This document shows positions 1-7,958 of a DNA stretch of 26,267 nucleotides, one piece after another. The position numbers and the translations under genes are program-made. The notes under the pieces were generated by a model. The model was not told where the DNA came from. It did no database searches and saw only the letters and a list, made by a program, of their open reading frames with translations. Every line of letters begins with the position of its first letter. Positions within the stretch are counted from its first letter, which is position 1. The DNA lies in IMG/VR virus record IMGVR_UViG_3300023278_003371, positions 1 through 26,267 of that record, one strand, 5' to 3'. Source of the stretch: a virus.

Positions 1-210
1 GACTATTTGATTGGTGATTTCACAAAGTCAAATCTTAGAATGAGAGAGGACTTGAATATCCAAGTGGGATATGTGGACAGTGATTTCACTAACAACATGA
101 TGACCGTACTATGTGAGGCCAGAGCTTGTCACTTTGTCAAGTCCAACTATGTTGGAGCATTTGTCAAGGGAAACTTTGCAACAGATAAGGCAGTTATTTT
201 AAAGCCATGA
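1..210 (+). CDS. Major capsid protein, C-terminal end (partial)
   Basis: The window opens inside this gene; only the last 69 residues are visible, read in frame from base 1. The segment resembles the C-terminal part of HK97-fold major capsid proteins: a YLIGDF stretch, a charged MREDLNIQVG stretch, then FTNNMMTVLCEARACHFV and a closing A-domain-like strand ending in AVILKP. That is the usual spacing of the phage capsid (HK97 gp5-like) C-terminus. The position just upstream of small connector genes and the tail tube fits. The gene ends with TGA and is followed 20 bases later by a strong hairpin. The fold assignment is by pattern recognition from a fragment; the upstream part is needed to confirm it. 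Confidence 0.8.
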   Translation, partial: DYLIGDFTKSNLRMREDLNIQVGYVDSDFTNNMMTVLCEARACHFVKSNYVGAFVKGNFATDKAVILKP

Positions 211-230
211 TGGTGACTAATTAATCATTG

Positions 231-257
231 AGGGAGTCAGTGGCTCTGACTCCCTTT
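231..257 (+). terminator. Hairpin terminator after the capsid gene
   Basis: A perfect 10-bp stem (AGGGAGTCAG at 231-240, CTGACTCCCT at 246-255) with a TGGCT loop is followed by TTAAATAAATT. The T tract is short, so read-through into the next genes is likely. It sits directly between the capsid gene and the connector genes, where it would reduce transcription downstream of the most abundant virion protein. Confidence 0.75.
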
Positions 258-271
258 AAATAAATTGCACA

Positions 272-484
272 ATGGCAAAGAAACAAAATACCAAGAAGAG
301 TGAAGGGACTGCTGACAAGAAGGTCACACCAAAGAAGGCCATCATCAAATTTGAGGCTGGAAAAATGTACAAATTCAGAGGGAATGGGATTGCTCCCAGC
401 CTCAAGAAAGGAATGGAGTACAAGGTGTCTGGACAATATGCAGAGCAATTCATTAAGAATGGATATGGTGAAATAATTGACTGA
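272..484 (+). CDS. Small basic protein in the head-tail region
   Basis: A 70-aa protein with a strongly lysine-rich N-terminus (residues 1-25, including KKQNTKK and KKVTPKK) followed by a compact segment (KMYKFRGNGIAPSLKKGMEYKVSG) that looks like a small beta barrel, ending in GYGEIID. I recognise no family. Its place between capsid and connector genes suggests a virion accessory or head-completion role; the basic tail could contact packaged DNA, but that is inference. The start ATG at 272 has no Shine-Dalgarno sequence and lies 15 bases after the hairpin terminator. The next gene begins 2 bases after the stop, so the two are probably translationally coupled. Confidence 0.7.
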   Translation: MAKKQNTKKSEGTADKKVTPKKAIIKFEAGKMYKFRGNGIAPSLKKGMEYKVSGQYAEQFIKNGYGEIID

Positions 485-486
485 AC

Positions 487-999
487 ATGATTGTACAAGT
501 AAGTGATTTCAAGGTAGGTAAATATGAACTCCATAGTGGCATCTATGATGTCCCAAGGATTCAAGCCTACATTGACAAGTATGAGAAGAGATATCTCACA
601 GAATTGTTAGGAGGGGATTTGTATTCATTATTTGAGGCAGACTTGACTCTTGGAGCTGGTGTCCCAACAGAGGACAGATTCACTGCAATTTTTGAGGCAT
701 TGACAACAGACTTGACATGGTGCATTCTTTACTCCGAAGGGATGAAGGAGATGCTCCTTGGATTCATTTATTATGAGTACACAAAGGATGAGATTGTCCA
801 GATGACTCCAGTTGGGAATGTCAGACCAGTAGGTCAGAATTCAGAAGTGGCTGGGTCATTATACACTCAAATCTATAACAGATACAATGATGGTGTCAAG
901 ACGTATAAGGCCATACAAGGATACATCTGGAAGAATCCAGAGAAGTATGACTATGCTGAATTTAATGGGATGACAAAGGGAATGGTGACATGGATATGA
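487..999 (+). CDS. Head-tail connector-like protein
   Basis: A 170-aa mostly alpha-helical protein. Residues about 25-60 (YIDKYEKRYLTELLGGDLY) and the central helix-rich stretch resemble the head-tail adaptor proteins that dock under the portal in Bacteroidetes phages and prophages; the YxxKYExxYLxxLLG pattern is the best clue. The gene follows the capsid block and precedes a 232-aa gene and the tail tube, the usual place for adaptor and stopper genes. The start at 487 lies two bases after the previous stop; the end overlaps the next gene by 10 bases. Assignment rests on order plus weak sequence resemblance, with no catalytic motif to check. Confidence 0.6.
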   Translation: MIVQVSDFKVGKYELHSGIYDVPRIQAYIDKYEKRYLTELLGGDLYSLFEADLTLGAGVPTEDRFTAIFEALTTDLTWCILYSEGMKEMLLGFIYYEYTKDEIVQMTPVGNVRPVGQNSEVAGSLYTQIYNRYNDGVKTYKAIQGYIWKNPEKYDYAEFNGMTKGMVTWI

Positions 1000-1688
1000 T
1001 AGAAGATATTTGCAATATTGTTGAGGACCTTGTGTCCAGCATTGACACTCAAATTGTGGGAGTCAACACTGGTAATGGTACTGCTGATTTCTGTCACACC
1101 AAGTGGGCAAGGAAAGGAAAGACACTGACCAGAGTGAGTGATGGTGAACAATGGACCATTGATGAGGTAATACTTGATGAGAGTATCACTGCCATCTATA
1201 TTGGGACAACAATACCAGAGCCAATCTTTGAGGGGACTTTTGAACTGCCAACTCCATTCTTTATCACTGGGACCAGATTGGCCACCAATAGTGAGTGGAC
1301 TAAGGCATCCAATGACATCACAGATAAGACACCAATTGTCTGGCTCCTTGAAACTACCAGAGAGAGAATCTTTGGAAGGGAGCAGACACTTGAGAGAGCA
1401 TCTGATTTGAGAATGTTTTTTCTTGATGAGACCAATGTGAAGGACTATTATACAAAGGACCATAGAGTCCAAGTAGTCCAGCCAATGACTCAACTTGTTG
1501 AGGGACTTATTGAGACCATAAGTGCAAGAGCCAATTTTGATGATGTGGAAGAATTCCAACTCATAACCTTCTCCAGATTTGGAGTAGAGCAAGAGACTGG
1601 ATTCATTCAGAACATCATTGATGCAAACCTTTCTGGAGTAGAGCTACAATTCACTCTCCAGAAATTCAAAGAGAATTGTAAATGTTAA
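990..1688 (+). CDS. Putative head-tail joining / tail completion protein
   Basis: A 232-aa protein of mixed helix and strand content that I cannot place by motif. It has an early DGEQWTIDEVILDES segment, an FELPTPFFITGTRLATNSEW segment, and a long central helix-rich part (ERIFGREQTLERASDLRMFF). It overlaps the upstream connector gene by 10 bases and is followed after 31 bases by the tail tube gene. In siphophages this slot usually holds the tail terminator or head-tail joining protein, so that role is inferred from position. The start is ambiguous: ATG at 990 or the in-frame ATG at 996. C-terminal residues KENCKC include two cysteines. Confidence 0.55.
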   Translation: MDMIEDICNIVEDLVSSIDTQIVGVNTGNGTADFCHTKWARKGKTLTRVSDGEQWTIDEVILDESITAIYIGTTIPEPIFEGTFELPTPFFITGTRLATNSEWTKASNDITDKTPIVWLLETTRERIFGREQTLERASDLRMFFLDETNVKDYYTKDHRVQVVQPMTQLVEGLIETISARANFDDVEEFQLITFSRFGVEQETGFIQNIIDANLSGVELQFTLQKFKENCKC

Positions 1689-1703
1689 AAAAATATATTA
1701 ATT

Positions 1704-1722
1704 ATTAAAAGATAAAATTATG
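1704..1722 (+). promoter_or_regulatory. A-rich leader before the tail tube gene, repeated at 13620
   Basis: The bases just before and across the start codon (ATTAAAAGATAA then AATTATG) recur with one mismatch before the gene at 13636, including the first codons GGCAG. The leader has no Shine-Dalgarno sequence and is A-rich, as in highly expressed Bacteroidetes genes. It is probably a translation-enhancing leader; whether it also holds a promoter is not clear. Confidence 0.5.
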
Positions 1723-2634
1723 GCAGTAGGATGTGATTGCAACGTAGGACTGAGTAACACTGGGAGACCAAATTGTGTCCCTTTATTCAGCGTAACAAAT
1801 AACTTGATTCAAGTACCATTGAGAGATTCAGATGGCAACTTGAATGGATTGGACTTGAATGCTCCAATACCAACAGATTGGTCAACATACACAAACAATG
1901 TGGATGCTTCACAGAGATGGTTTCCAATACCAACTTTTGAAAATGTTGAGCTACCAAAGGCAGACTCTCAATTTGAGGAGGCAAACTCTGGAAGAATGGC
2001 ATTTTTGAGACAAGGAAAGAGGTCATTTGCTGGAGAGCTTTGGGCAGATGATTCAACTCCAACTACATTGGGGAAACTTGAGAAAGGGAGATGTGTTGAC
2101 TTTGGTGTCTATGTAGTGGATGTCAATGGGAACTTGATTGGCTCTGAGGTTGATGGATTCTTGTATCCAATACCAGTGGACAATGCTTCATGGGACCCAA
2201 AATTCAACTTTGCAACTGACTCAACGGTCCAGAAGATAATGCTTGGATTTGACTTTGACAGAAACTTTGACGAGTCAACAATGTACATGATTACTCAAGA
2301 TGAGGCTGGAATTGATTTCACTTCATTGAAGGGATTGACTGATGTTGTTTTGACTTTAGTTGGAACTCCATCAATCACTCAGATGATTGTTGAGGCAGAA
2401 TTCTGTTATGGGACTGCATACAACAAATTGAAGTATCTTGGAGCAACATTGGTGACTGATTGGATTCTTGAGAACACAACTCTTGCATCAATTGTAGTCA
2501 TTGATTTAGTGACTGAGAATCCAGATGGGACATATACGATTGATTACTCTGCTGGAGTAACTGCTCCAGAAGGATTGAAGTTGTCAGTGTCAAAGACTGG
2601 ATTTGATGGAGAGATTTCTTCTGTAACTGCTTAA
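1720..2634 (+). CDS. Major tail (tube) protein
   Basis: A 304-aa, beta-rich protein with a cysteine-rich N-terminus (Cys at residues 5, 7 and 19), many aspartate/asparagine turns and few basic residues. The position between the connector genes and the two genes preceding the tape measure, the size and the composition fit the tail tube protein of Bacteroidetes siphophages. Residues from about 215 to the end (TPSITQMIVEAEFCYG onward) could be an added surface domain, as many tube proteins carry an Ig-like C-terminal domain. It has its own A-rich leader, shared with the gene at 13636, and a terminator follows at 2833-2865; both fit high, separately controlled expression. No diagnostic motif is available, so structure comparison would be decisive. 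Confidence 0.6.
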   Translation: MAVGCDCNVGLSNTGRPNCVPLFSVTNNLIQVPLRDSDGNLNGLDLNAPIPTDWSTYTNNVDASQRWFPIPTFENVELPKADSQFEEANSGRMAFLRQGKRSFAGELWADDSTPTTLGKLEKGRCVDFGVYVVDVNGNLIGSEVDGFLYPIPVDNASWDPKFNFATDSTVQKIMLGFDFDRNFDESTMYMITQDEAGIDFTSLKGLTDVVLTLVGTPSITQMIVEAEFCYGTAYNKLKYLGATLVTDWILENTTLASIVVIDLVTENPDGTYTIDYSAGVTAPEGLKLSVSKTGFDGEISSVTA

Positions 2635-2644
2635 AAAAGACACA

Positions 2645-2806
2645 ATGAAAAATATACTCATAGGAAAAATGTGCTTCAATTCTGATTCTCTGGCTGGTCT
2701 AAAATTGACCGAGGCCTATGATAAATTTGAGCATATTAGGAGAGATATTGTGAAAAAGGCACATCAGATGGCTAATCCAAAAAAGGGAAAAAACTCACAA
2801 AAATAG
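2645..2806 (+). CDS. Short basic protein after the tail tube
   Basis: A 53-aa reading frame starting at ATG 2645 and ending at TAG 2804-2806. It begins MKNILIGKMCFNSDSL and ends in a lysine-rich tail (NPKKGKNSQK). The start is 10 bases after the tail tube stop and is preceded by the A-rich sequence AAAAAAGACACA, typical of starts in this genome. Codon choice matches the neighbours (AGA/AGG for Arg, GGA for Gly). The segment KLTEAYDKFEHIRRDIVKKA should form a single amphipathic helix. Function unknown; it could be a tail assembly helper or a minor virion protein. The terminator immediately downstream makes it the last gene of the tail tube transcript. Confidence 0.6.
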   Translation: MKNILIGKMCFNSDSLAGLKLTEAYDKFEHIRRDIVKKAHQMANPKKGKNSQK

Positions 2807-2832
2807 TGGGGAAAAATAGTATGTTTTGATGG

Positions 2833-2865
2833 AAGGGGAGTGTGAAAAATACTCCCCTTTTTTTT
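2833..2865 (+). terminator. Rho-independent terminator after the tail tube block
   Basis: Stem AAGGGGAGT (2833-2841) pairs with ACTCCCCTT (2851-2859) around a 9-base loop and runs straight into eight T residues. This is a textbook intrinsic terminator separating the tail tube transcript from the tail assembly genes. Confidence 0.9.
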
Positions 2866-2995
2866 CAGAATCTGACTTTTTTACTGCTGATTTTTAGTGA
2901 TAAAATAGGCCTAAAATGGATGATTTTCTCCAGATGTGCCAAATGGACAGAGATACACTTTTAAAGCTCTCTAATGAATTAAGCCACTTCTGTGG

Positions 2996-3058
2996 TGTGG
3001 TAGTATTAAAAAAGAGAGATGTGAGGTCCCCTTTCTGCCACTGGGATACAGAAGGGGT
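2996..3058 (+). ncRNA. Dispersed element, copy A (candidate structured RNA)
   Basis: This stretch is about 83% identical over 63 bases (52 matches, counted by eye) to 17567-17629. Shared blocks include TGGTAGTAT, GAGATGTGAGGTC and ACTGGGATACAGA; weaker similarity extends upstream to about 2954. A hairpin is possible here: CCCCTTTCTG (3028-3037) with CAGAAGGGG (3049-3057), one bulged T, loop CCACTGGGATA. Both copies sit right after a terminator and upstream of a gene cluster. The whole 2866-3090 gap has no convincing gene; the remainder looks like ordinary AT-rich DNA. It could be a small RNA, a processed leader or a dispersed repeat. I cannot name a family; a covariance-model search would be needed. 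Confidence 0.45.
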
Positions 3059-3090
3059 AAAAAAAAGTTTGAATTTTTATAATTGAGAGA

Positions 3091-3552
3091 ATGGTCAATG
3101 TTTTAGACACAGAAATTGGAGCAAGATTGAAGAGAACAAAACTCCTCTTTGACTCTGTAATATGGTTTGATTCTGTGGATGGAAATGTGAGGAGAATGAT
3201 TCTCCACTGGATACAAAATGACCAACTCAGAATGAAGGGAATTGATGAGGATGGTGATATCATTGGATGGTATTCTCAACTGACAGAGATACTCTCTGGA
3301 GGTAAAAAGAAATTTAATACACACTACACTCTGGAGGATACTGGTGAATTTTTTCGGCAGATGTTTGTCATTGTTTTGAATGACTCTCTTGTGATTGATT
3401 CTGATGGAGCTGACAAGAGCAATGGTGATAATTTATTCACCAAGTATGGGGATGGGATAACTGGATTGACAGATGAGAACATGGAGAAATTGGTGGCAGT
3501 CCTCAGAATCAAATATATTCAAAACACAAGGAAAGTGTTGGGAATCAATTGA
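3091..3552 (+). CDS. Tail assembly chaperone-position protein 1
   Basis: A 153-aa acidic protein between the tail tube and the tape measure, the slot occupied by the tail assembly chaperones (lambda gpG/gpGT). The first half is helical with a WFDSVDGNVRRMILHWIQND segment. The second half contains ITGLTDENMEKLVAVLRIKYI, a conserved-looking helix. It is the first gene after the 2866-3090 non-coding gap and is followed four bases later by a second small gene. Lambda-type chaperones are made by -1 frameshifting. Here the downstream frame would need +1 and I see no convincing slippery heptamer, so two separate proteins are more likely. Role inferred from position only. Confidence 0.55.
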   Translation: MVNVLDTEIGARLKRTKLLFDSVIWFDSVDGNVRRMILHWIQNDQLRMKGIDEDGDIIGWYSQLTEILSGGKKKFNTHYTLEDTGEFFRQMFVIVLNDSLVIDSDGADKSNGDNLFTKYGDGITGLTDENMEKLVAVLRIKYIQNTRKVLGIN

Positions 3553-3556
3553 TGAG

Positions 3557-3991
3557 ATGCCACTTGAAAACTGGATAAAAATCACAGAGGATGGTGAGCA
3601 TCAATTTGTATGTAAGGAGCCAGAGAATGTGAAAGGAGTGGACCTTGCTGAGGCATGGTATAAAGTTAATGATGAATACATTGAGAGGTATGGACTTGGA
3701 GACTTATACAAGAGACTTCTCAAAAAAATGAAAGAGAAGGCTCTCATGGAGTTGGATTTTGTTGAGACAAGGGACAGATTCAAATTGACAGAGATATCAC
3801 TTGCTGAGGCAGATATGAAGTCAATGATGTCCAATAGAGGTGAGGGGATAGGAATCAGAGAGGCATTGATTCACCTATCAAAATATATGGGATTCAGATT
3901 GGACCCAAAAGAATTGAAAGTATCAGAGTTTTTCAATATTAGAGACAAGCATGGCAAAGAAAATAACAAGACAAGAGATAGCAGAAAGTGA
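3557..3991 (+). CDS. Tail assembly chaperone-position protein 2
   Basis: A 144-aa protein beginning MPLENWIKITEDGEHQF. I chose ATG 3557 because it lies 4 bases after the previous stop; upstream in-frame sequence overlaps the preceding gene and does not look coding. It is helix-rich with the acidic/basic periodicity of a scaffold-like protein (KRLLKKMKEKALMELDFVETRD) and ends in a lysine/arginine-rich tail. It overlaps the tape measure start by 41 bases, so the two are probably translationally coupled, as often seen for the chaperone gene next to the tape measure. Sequence alone does not prove the role. Confidence 0.55.
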   Translation: MPLENWIKITEDGEHQFVCKEPENVKGVDLAEAWYKVNDEYIERYGLGDLYKRLLKKMKEKALMELDFVETRDRFKLTEISLAEADMKSMMSNRGEGIGIREALIHLSKYMGFRLDPKELKVSEFFNIRDKHGKENNKTRDSRK

Positions 3992-6900
3992 CATTTTTGG
4001 TGACATCAAGAGGTCAGCAGAGGACACAATTGGAATCATTGACAAACTATCTGAGGCATTGAATCAGACTGCTGAGGCAGTGAAAAAGTCAGTGGGAGGA
4101 GCAAAGTTTGATAGTACAAAGGCAATAGACAACTTTGTCAAGAGTACAGAGAAGGCCAACAAGCTCCAGAAACAAGCCATTGAATTGACCAACGCAAGAG
4201 CCAAGGCAGTGACCTCAAGAAAGAAGGCAATGCAAGAGAATCAGAAGGTCCTCCAGCAACAAGAAAGAACAACACAAGCAAGAATCAAGACAGAGAGAGA
4301 ACTTGCCAGAGAGAAGGACAGAGTGGCCAAGGCATCTGAGAAAGCAACCAGAGTGGCTAAGGCTGAAAACTCTGAATACACAAAACTGGTGAGAAAGACC
4401 AGAGACTTAAAAAATCAGTCCAAGGAATTAGCATCCAAGATGTTACTCTTGGAGAAGAGTGGCAAGAAAAACACAACTGCATGGAGAGAGACTGCAAGAG
4501 AATACAGAAATGTAACCAAGTCAGCTCAACAAGGAGACAAGGCACTCAAGAAAATTGATGGGACCGTTGGTGATAATTTCAGAAATGTAGGGAATTATAA
4601 AAGCGCATTGAAAGGATTGGGGAGTCAATTGCTAATGTTGGGAGGAGGCCTCTCAGCAATATCAGTCCTCAAAGGGATGGGGAGTATTGTTGTAGGATTT
4701 GACCAAGCAGTGGCAGACCTTGGAGCTATCTCTGGAAAATCATCAGAAGAATTAAAAGTTTTAAATGACCAAGCAAAGGAGCTGGGCGCAACTACGCAAT
4801 TTTCGGCAACACAGATAACTGAGATGCAAATTGAACTGGCAAAATTGGGATTCACAAGTGAGGAGATTCAAGCATCCACAAAGGCTGTGTCAAATTTCGC
4901 ATCTGCAACTGGGTCATCAATACCAGAGGCCTCTGCATTGGCTGGGTCATCCTTGAGAGCCTTTGGATTGGAGGCATCTGAGATGGAGAGAGTTGTCTCT
5001 GTCATGGGAGTGGCCACAACCAAGTCAGCTCTTGACTTTGGGAAGTTACAAACTGGACTCAGTACGGTGGCTCCAGTGGCCAAGGCCTTTGGATTCTCAA
5101 TTGAGGACACAACTGCTCTGCTTGGGACTTTGGCAAACTCTGGATTTGATGCATCATCCTCAGCAACTGCTACAAGAAATATACTTTTGAATCTTGCAGA
5201 TGCTAACGGTGAACTTGCAAAGAAATTGGGGAGGCCCATCAGAAATGCAGAGGACTTGTCTGCTGGACTTAAAGAACTTCAAGAGAGTGGGATTGACCTT
5301 GCAGAAGCCTTGGAATTAACTGACAAGAGAAGTGTGTCTGCATTCAATACATTCATGGAGAACTCTGACACACTTGTCACTCTCAAGGATGGCATCACTG
5401 ATGTCAATGATGAGCTTGAGGATATGGCATCCAAGAGGCTGGACTCAATTGCTGGACAATTTACTTTACTTGAATCAGCATGGGAGGGGTGGGTCCTTTC
5501 AGTGAGTGATGGCTCTGGAGTTGGGGATGTCCTCAAGAATACTCTTGGATTTATTGCTCAGAATCTGAATGCAATCATGTCCTCAATTTTCATGGTGGTC
5601 AGAGCATGGCTCCAATATAAGGCCACTCTTTTAATTGTTAAGGGAATAAGCTGGGCAATGACTGGAGGACTCAAGACCATGGTGACTCAGTTGGTGTCAT
5701 CTGTGAAAGGAATCAAGCTGATGACCACTGCAACCAAAGGGAGTGCTAATGCAATGGGATTACTTGGAAAGTCAATGAATGCAATCCCATTCCTTGCAAT
5801 CATTGGAATGGTTATTCAATTAGCTCAAGCCTTCATGAGTGTGGCACAAGCCTCACACACTGCCAGAATTCAACAAGAACTACTTGAAAAGGCAGAAGAA
5901 CAAGCAACAGAAACATCAAACAAATTAATCTCAGCAGAAAAAAAGAGATTTGATGAGAAGATGAGACTCTTGGACCTTGAGTCAAGAAAGAGGATAGCAA
6001 ATGGAGAATCTGAGAAAAAAGTGAATGAGGAGAGAGCAACAATTGAGAAAGAAATTGCAGAGGAGTCTGTCAAAAATTTAAAGGACCAATCAAAGTCAGC
6101 CAAGTCAGAGATGTCAGACTTGTTGGTGTTGACAGAATTGTATCAAAACTATCATAATCTCAGAAACTCAGCTCCCAAAATGAGTGACATTGTGAGTGAT
6201 GGCTCTGGCACAATAAAAAAGACTATAAGTGAAGTCAAAGAGATGGGTGAAGTGTTGAGGCAACAATTCAATCAAGGCAAGAAATATGGTGAGGAGGGAT
6301 TCATTGAGAAAGGCTCAACTGGAGACCTATTGCTTAGAATCAAGCAAGAGGCCACTGCCTCCATTCAAGTTGTGAATGACTTGTCTGGAGCTACTGATGA
6401 GTATCAGAAGATTCTTGATGACAGACTTGTCTCAGAGGAGGAGATGAGAAAGAAATTTAACGCACAAGTACCAACTGGTAAGAAAGTAGTTAAAGTTTTA
6501 AAGGAGATTAAGACTGAATATAAAGACCTTATTGACAGAGAGAAAGAGCTTTTTGATGTGACGAGTGACAGATTGGATTTGCTTGAGAGTATTGCTGAAA
6601 TCACCAGAGACAGAAAGGTGGTATCTGCTGAGGAGGACATTGACACTGAATTCAGAAAGCAAAAGACAGAGGTGGGCAATACTGGAGAATTGGATACAGA
6701 GCTATTAGATGACCTTGTGATTAATAAATCAAAAATAAAGGCAGACAATCTCAAAGCAGATGCAGACTTTGAGAAGATGATGCTCCAGAGAAAATATGAT
6801 TTTGAGGCAAAAGAGAGAAGAGAGAAACTTGACAAAGAGAAGGATGAGCTGAATGCATCTGCTCAATCAGTTTATGAGGCCAATCTTGTCCTCTTTGCTG

Positions 6901-7958
6901 GGAATGAGGCAAAGAAATTGGAGGCAAAAAATAAATTTGACAAAGCCTTGATTGAGATTGACAAGGGATACAATAGGGAGGTGAGTGACCTTCAAGCAGT
7001 ACAAGTGGAGCAGAAGAAAAATCTTGATACTAAGATACTTATCATTGATGAAAATCTCAGAGATGACATTGTTGAGAATAATGCAGAAATGAATGAAGAA
7101 ATAAATGTCTTGAATGATGAACTCATTGGAGACCAAGAGATGTACTATGCAACACAACTGGCCAACAGAAAAAAGGCCAACAAAAAGACCTTAGATGCAG
7201 AAAAACAAATGTGGCAAGACAGAATGGACATTGCTCAGATTGGCACTGATGTCCTCATCAAATTAGCAGATAGGAGAATCAAGAAAATTGATGACGAGAT
7301 TGCAAAGGCCACAACACAAGCAGACTTTTTGAGGCAGTTGGCAATTAATGGGAATATTGATGCAAAAGACTCACTTGCTGAACAGCAACAAATCATTGAC
7401 GAGGCCAACAGAAAGAAACTACAAGAAGAGAAATTAAAGGCAAAAATTGAGTTTGCAAATTCAGTCTTTCAGACTTATGGAGCCAAGGTCCAATCTGGGT
7501 CAGAGAGTCCTCTGGCAGATACCATCAAGGATGTCTCACTCCTCCAGCAGTTTATTGCAAAGTTTACACCAACATATCTGGATGGGACTGAGGATACTGG
7601 CTCACATGGTCAAGGTATTGATGGACAAGGAGGATTCCATGCTATACTTCATCCAAATGAGAGAGTATTGACCAAAGAGCAAAACAAGGCCATTGGAGGC
7701 TTGTCAAACGACTCTCTCACCAGAGTGGCTCAAGATTATCAGAATGGAAAGATAATGCAAGAGGGAGCCTCACAGATAGGTCAAGGATGGGATACTGCAC
7801 TGATTGTGAATAGACTTGAATCATTAGAGCAGACTATTAAAAACAAGCCAGAACATTCTCTGAAAGTGGAGGATGTTGTGACTGGAGCCATGACAATTGT
7901 GAGAGAGACCAAGGCTGGAAACACTTTGAACTATAACAGATACAGAATAAGAAAATAA
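3951..7958 (+). CDS. Tail tape measure protein
   Basis: A 1335-aa protein. Residues 1-210 are a long Lys/Glu/Ala-rich coiled coil. Residues about 242-513 match the phage tape measure core (TP901 type, PF10145): GFDQAVADLGAISGKSSEEL, then KELGATTQFSATQ, ALAGSSLRAFGLEASEMERV and a closing SAWEGW. Two hydrophobic stretches follow (about 530-565 and 611-635), which may insert in the host inner membrane during DNA delivery. A second long coiled coil runs to about 1150. Near the C-terminus a glycine-rich segment leads into GGFHAILHPNERVLTKEQN, common in this family. At about 1.5 angstrom per residue the length predicts a tail near 200 nm. It overlaps the downstream gene by one base (TAATG). A small patch of atypical, CpG-bearing codons lies at 4787-4805. 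Confidence 0.95.
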   Translation: MAKKITRQEIAESDIFGDIKRSAEDTIGIIDKLSEALNQTAEAVKKSVGGAKFDSTKAIDNFVKSTEKANKLQKQAIELTNARAKAVTSRKKAMQENQKVLQQQERTTQARIKTERELAREKDRVAKASEKATRVAKAENSEYTKLVRKTRDLKNQSKELASKMLLLEKSGKKNTTAWRETAREYRNVTKSAQQGDKALKKIDGTVGDNFRNVGNYKSALKGLGSQLLMLGGGLSAISVLKGMGSIVVGFDQAVADLGAISGKSSEELKVLNDQAKELGATTQFSATQITEMQIELAKLGFTSEEIQASTKAVSNFASATGSSIPEASALAGSSLRAFGLEASEMERVVSVMGVATTKSALDFGKLQTGLSTVAPVAKAFGFSIEDTTALLGTLANSGFDASSSATATRNILLNLADANGELAKKLGRPIRNAEDLSAGLKELQESGIDLAEALELTDKRSVSAFNTFMENSDTLVTLKDGITDVNDELEDMASKRLDSIAGQFTLLESAWEGWVLSVSDGSGVGDVLKNTLGFIAQNLNAIMSSIFMVVRAWLQYKATLLIVKGISWAMTGGLKTMVTQLVSSVKGIKLMTTATKGSANAMGLLGKSMNAIPFLAIIGMVIQLAQAFMSVAQASHTARIQQELLEKAEEQATETSNKLISAEKKRFDEKMRLLDLESRKRIANGESEKKVNEERATIEKEIAEESVKNLKDQSKSAKSEMSDLLVLTELYQNYHNLRNSAPKMSDIVSDGSGTIKKTISEVKEMGEVLRQQFNQGKKYGEEGFIEKGSTGDLLLRIKQEATASIQVVNDLSGATDEYQKILDDRLVSEEEMRKKFNAQVPTGKKVVKVLKEIKTEYKDLIDREKELFDVTSDRLDLLESIAEITRDRKVVSAEEDIDTEFRKQKTEVGNTGELDTELLDDLVINKSKIKADNLKADADFEKMMLQRKYDFEAKERREKLDKEKDELNASAQSVYEANLVLFAGNEAKKLEAKNKFDKALIEIDKGYNREVSDLQAVQVEQKKNLDTKILIIDENLRDDIVENNAEMNEEINVLNDELIGDQEMYYATQLANRKKANKKTLDAEKQMWQDRMDIAQIGTDVLIKLADRRIKKIDDEIAKATTQADFLRQLAINGNIDAKDSLAEQQQIIDEANRKKLQEEKLKAKIEFANSVFQTYGAKVQSGSESPLADTIKDVSLLQQFIAKFTPTYLDGTEDTGSHGQGIDGQGGFHAILHPNERVLTKEQNKAIGGLSNDSLTRVAQDYQNGKIMQEGASQIGQGWDTALIVNRLESLEQTIKNKPEHSLKVEDVVTGAMTIVRETKAGNTLNYNRYRIRK

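Noticed and set aside
951-1592. Long - strand open frame (213 codons), and several other - strand frames over 90 codons
   Set aside because: They lie fully inside well-supported + strand genes, have no leader, and arise because the codon bias here leaves few stop triplets on the opposite strand.
2996-3058. tRNA reading of the element because of TGGTAGTAT, which resembles a D-arm
   Set aside because: No acceptor stem, no T-arm sequence and no plausible anticodon arm could be arranged around it.
3473-3556. Programmed frameshift joining the two chaperone-position genes, as in lambda G/GT
   Set aside because: The frames require +1 (not -1), there is no clear slippery heptamer, and the second gene has its own ATG 4 bases after the first stop.
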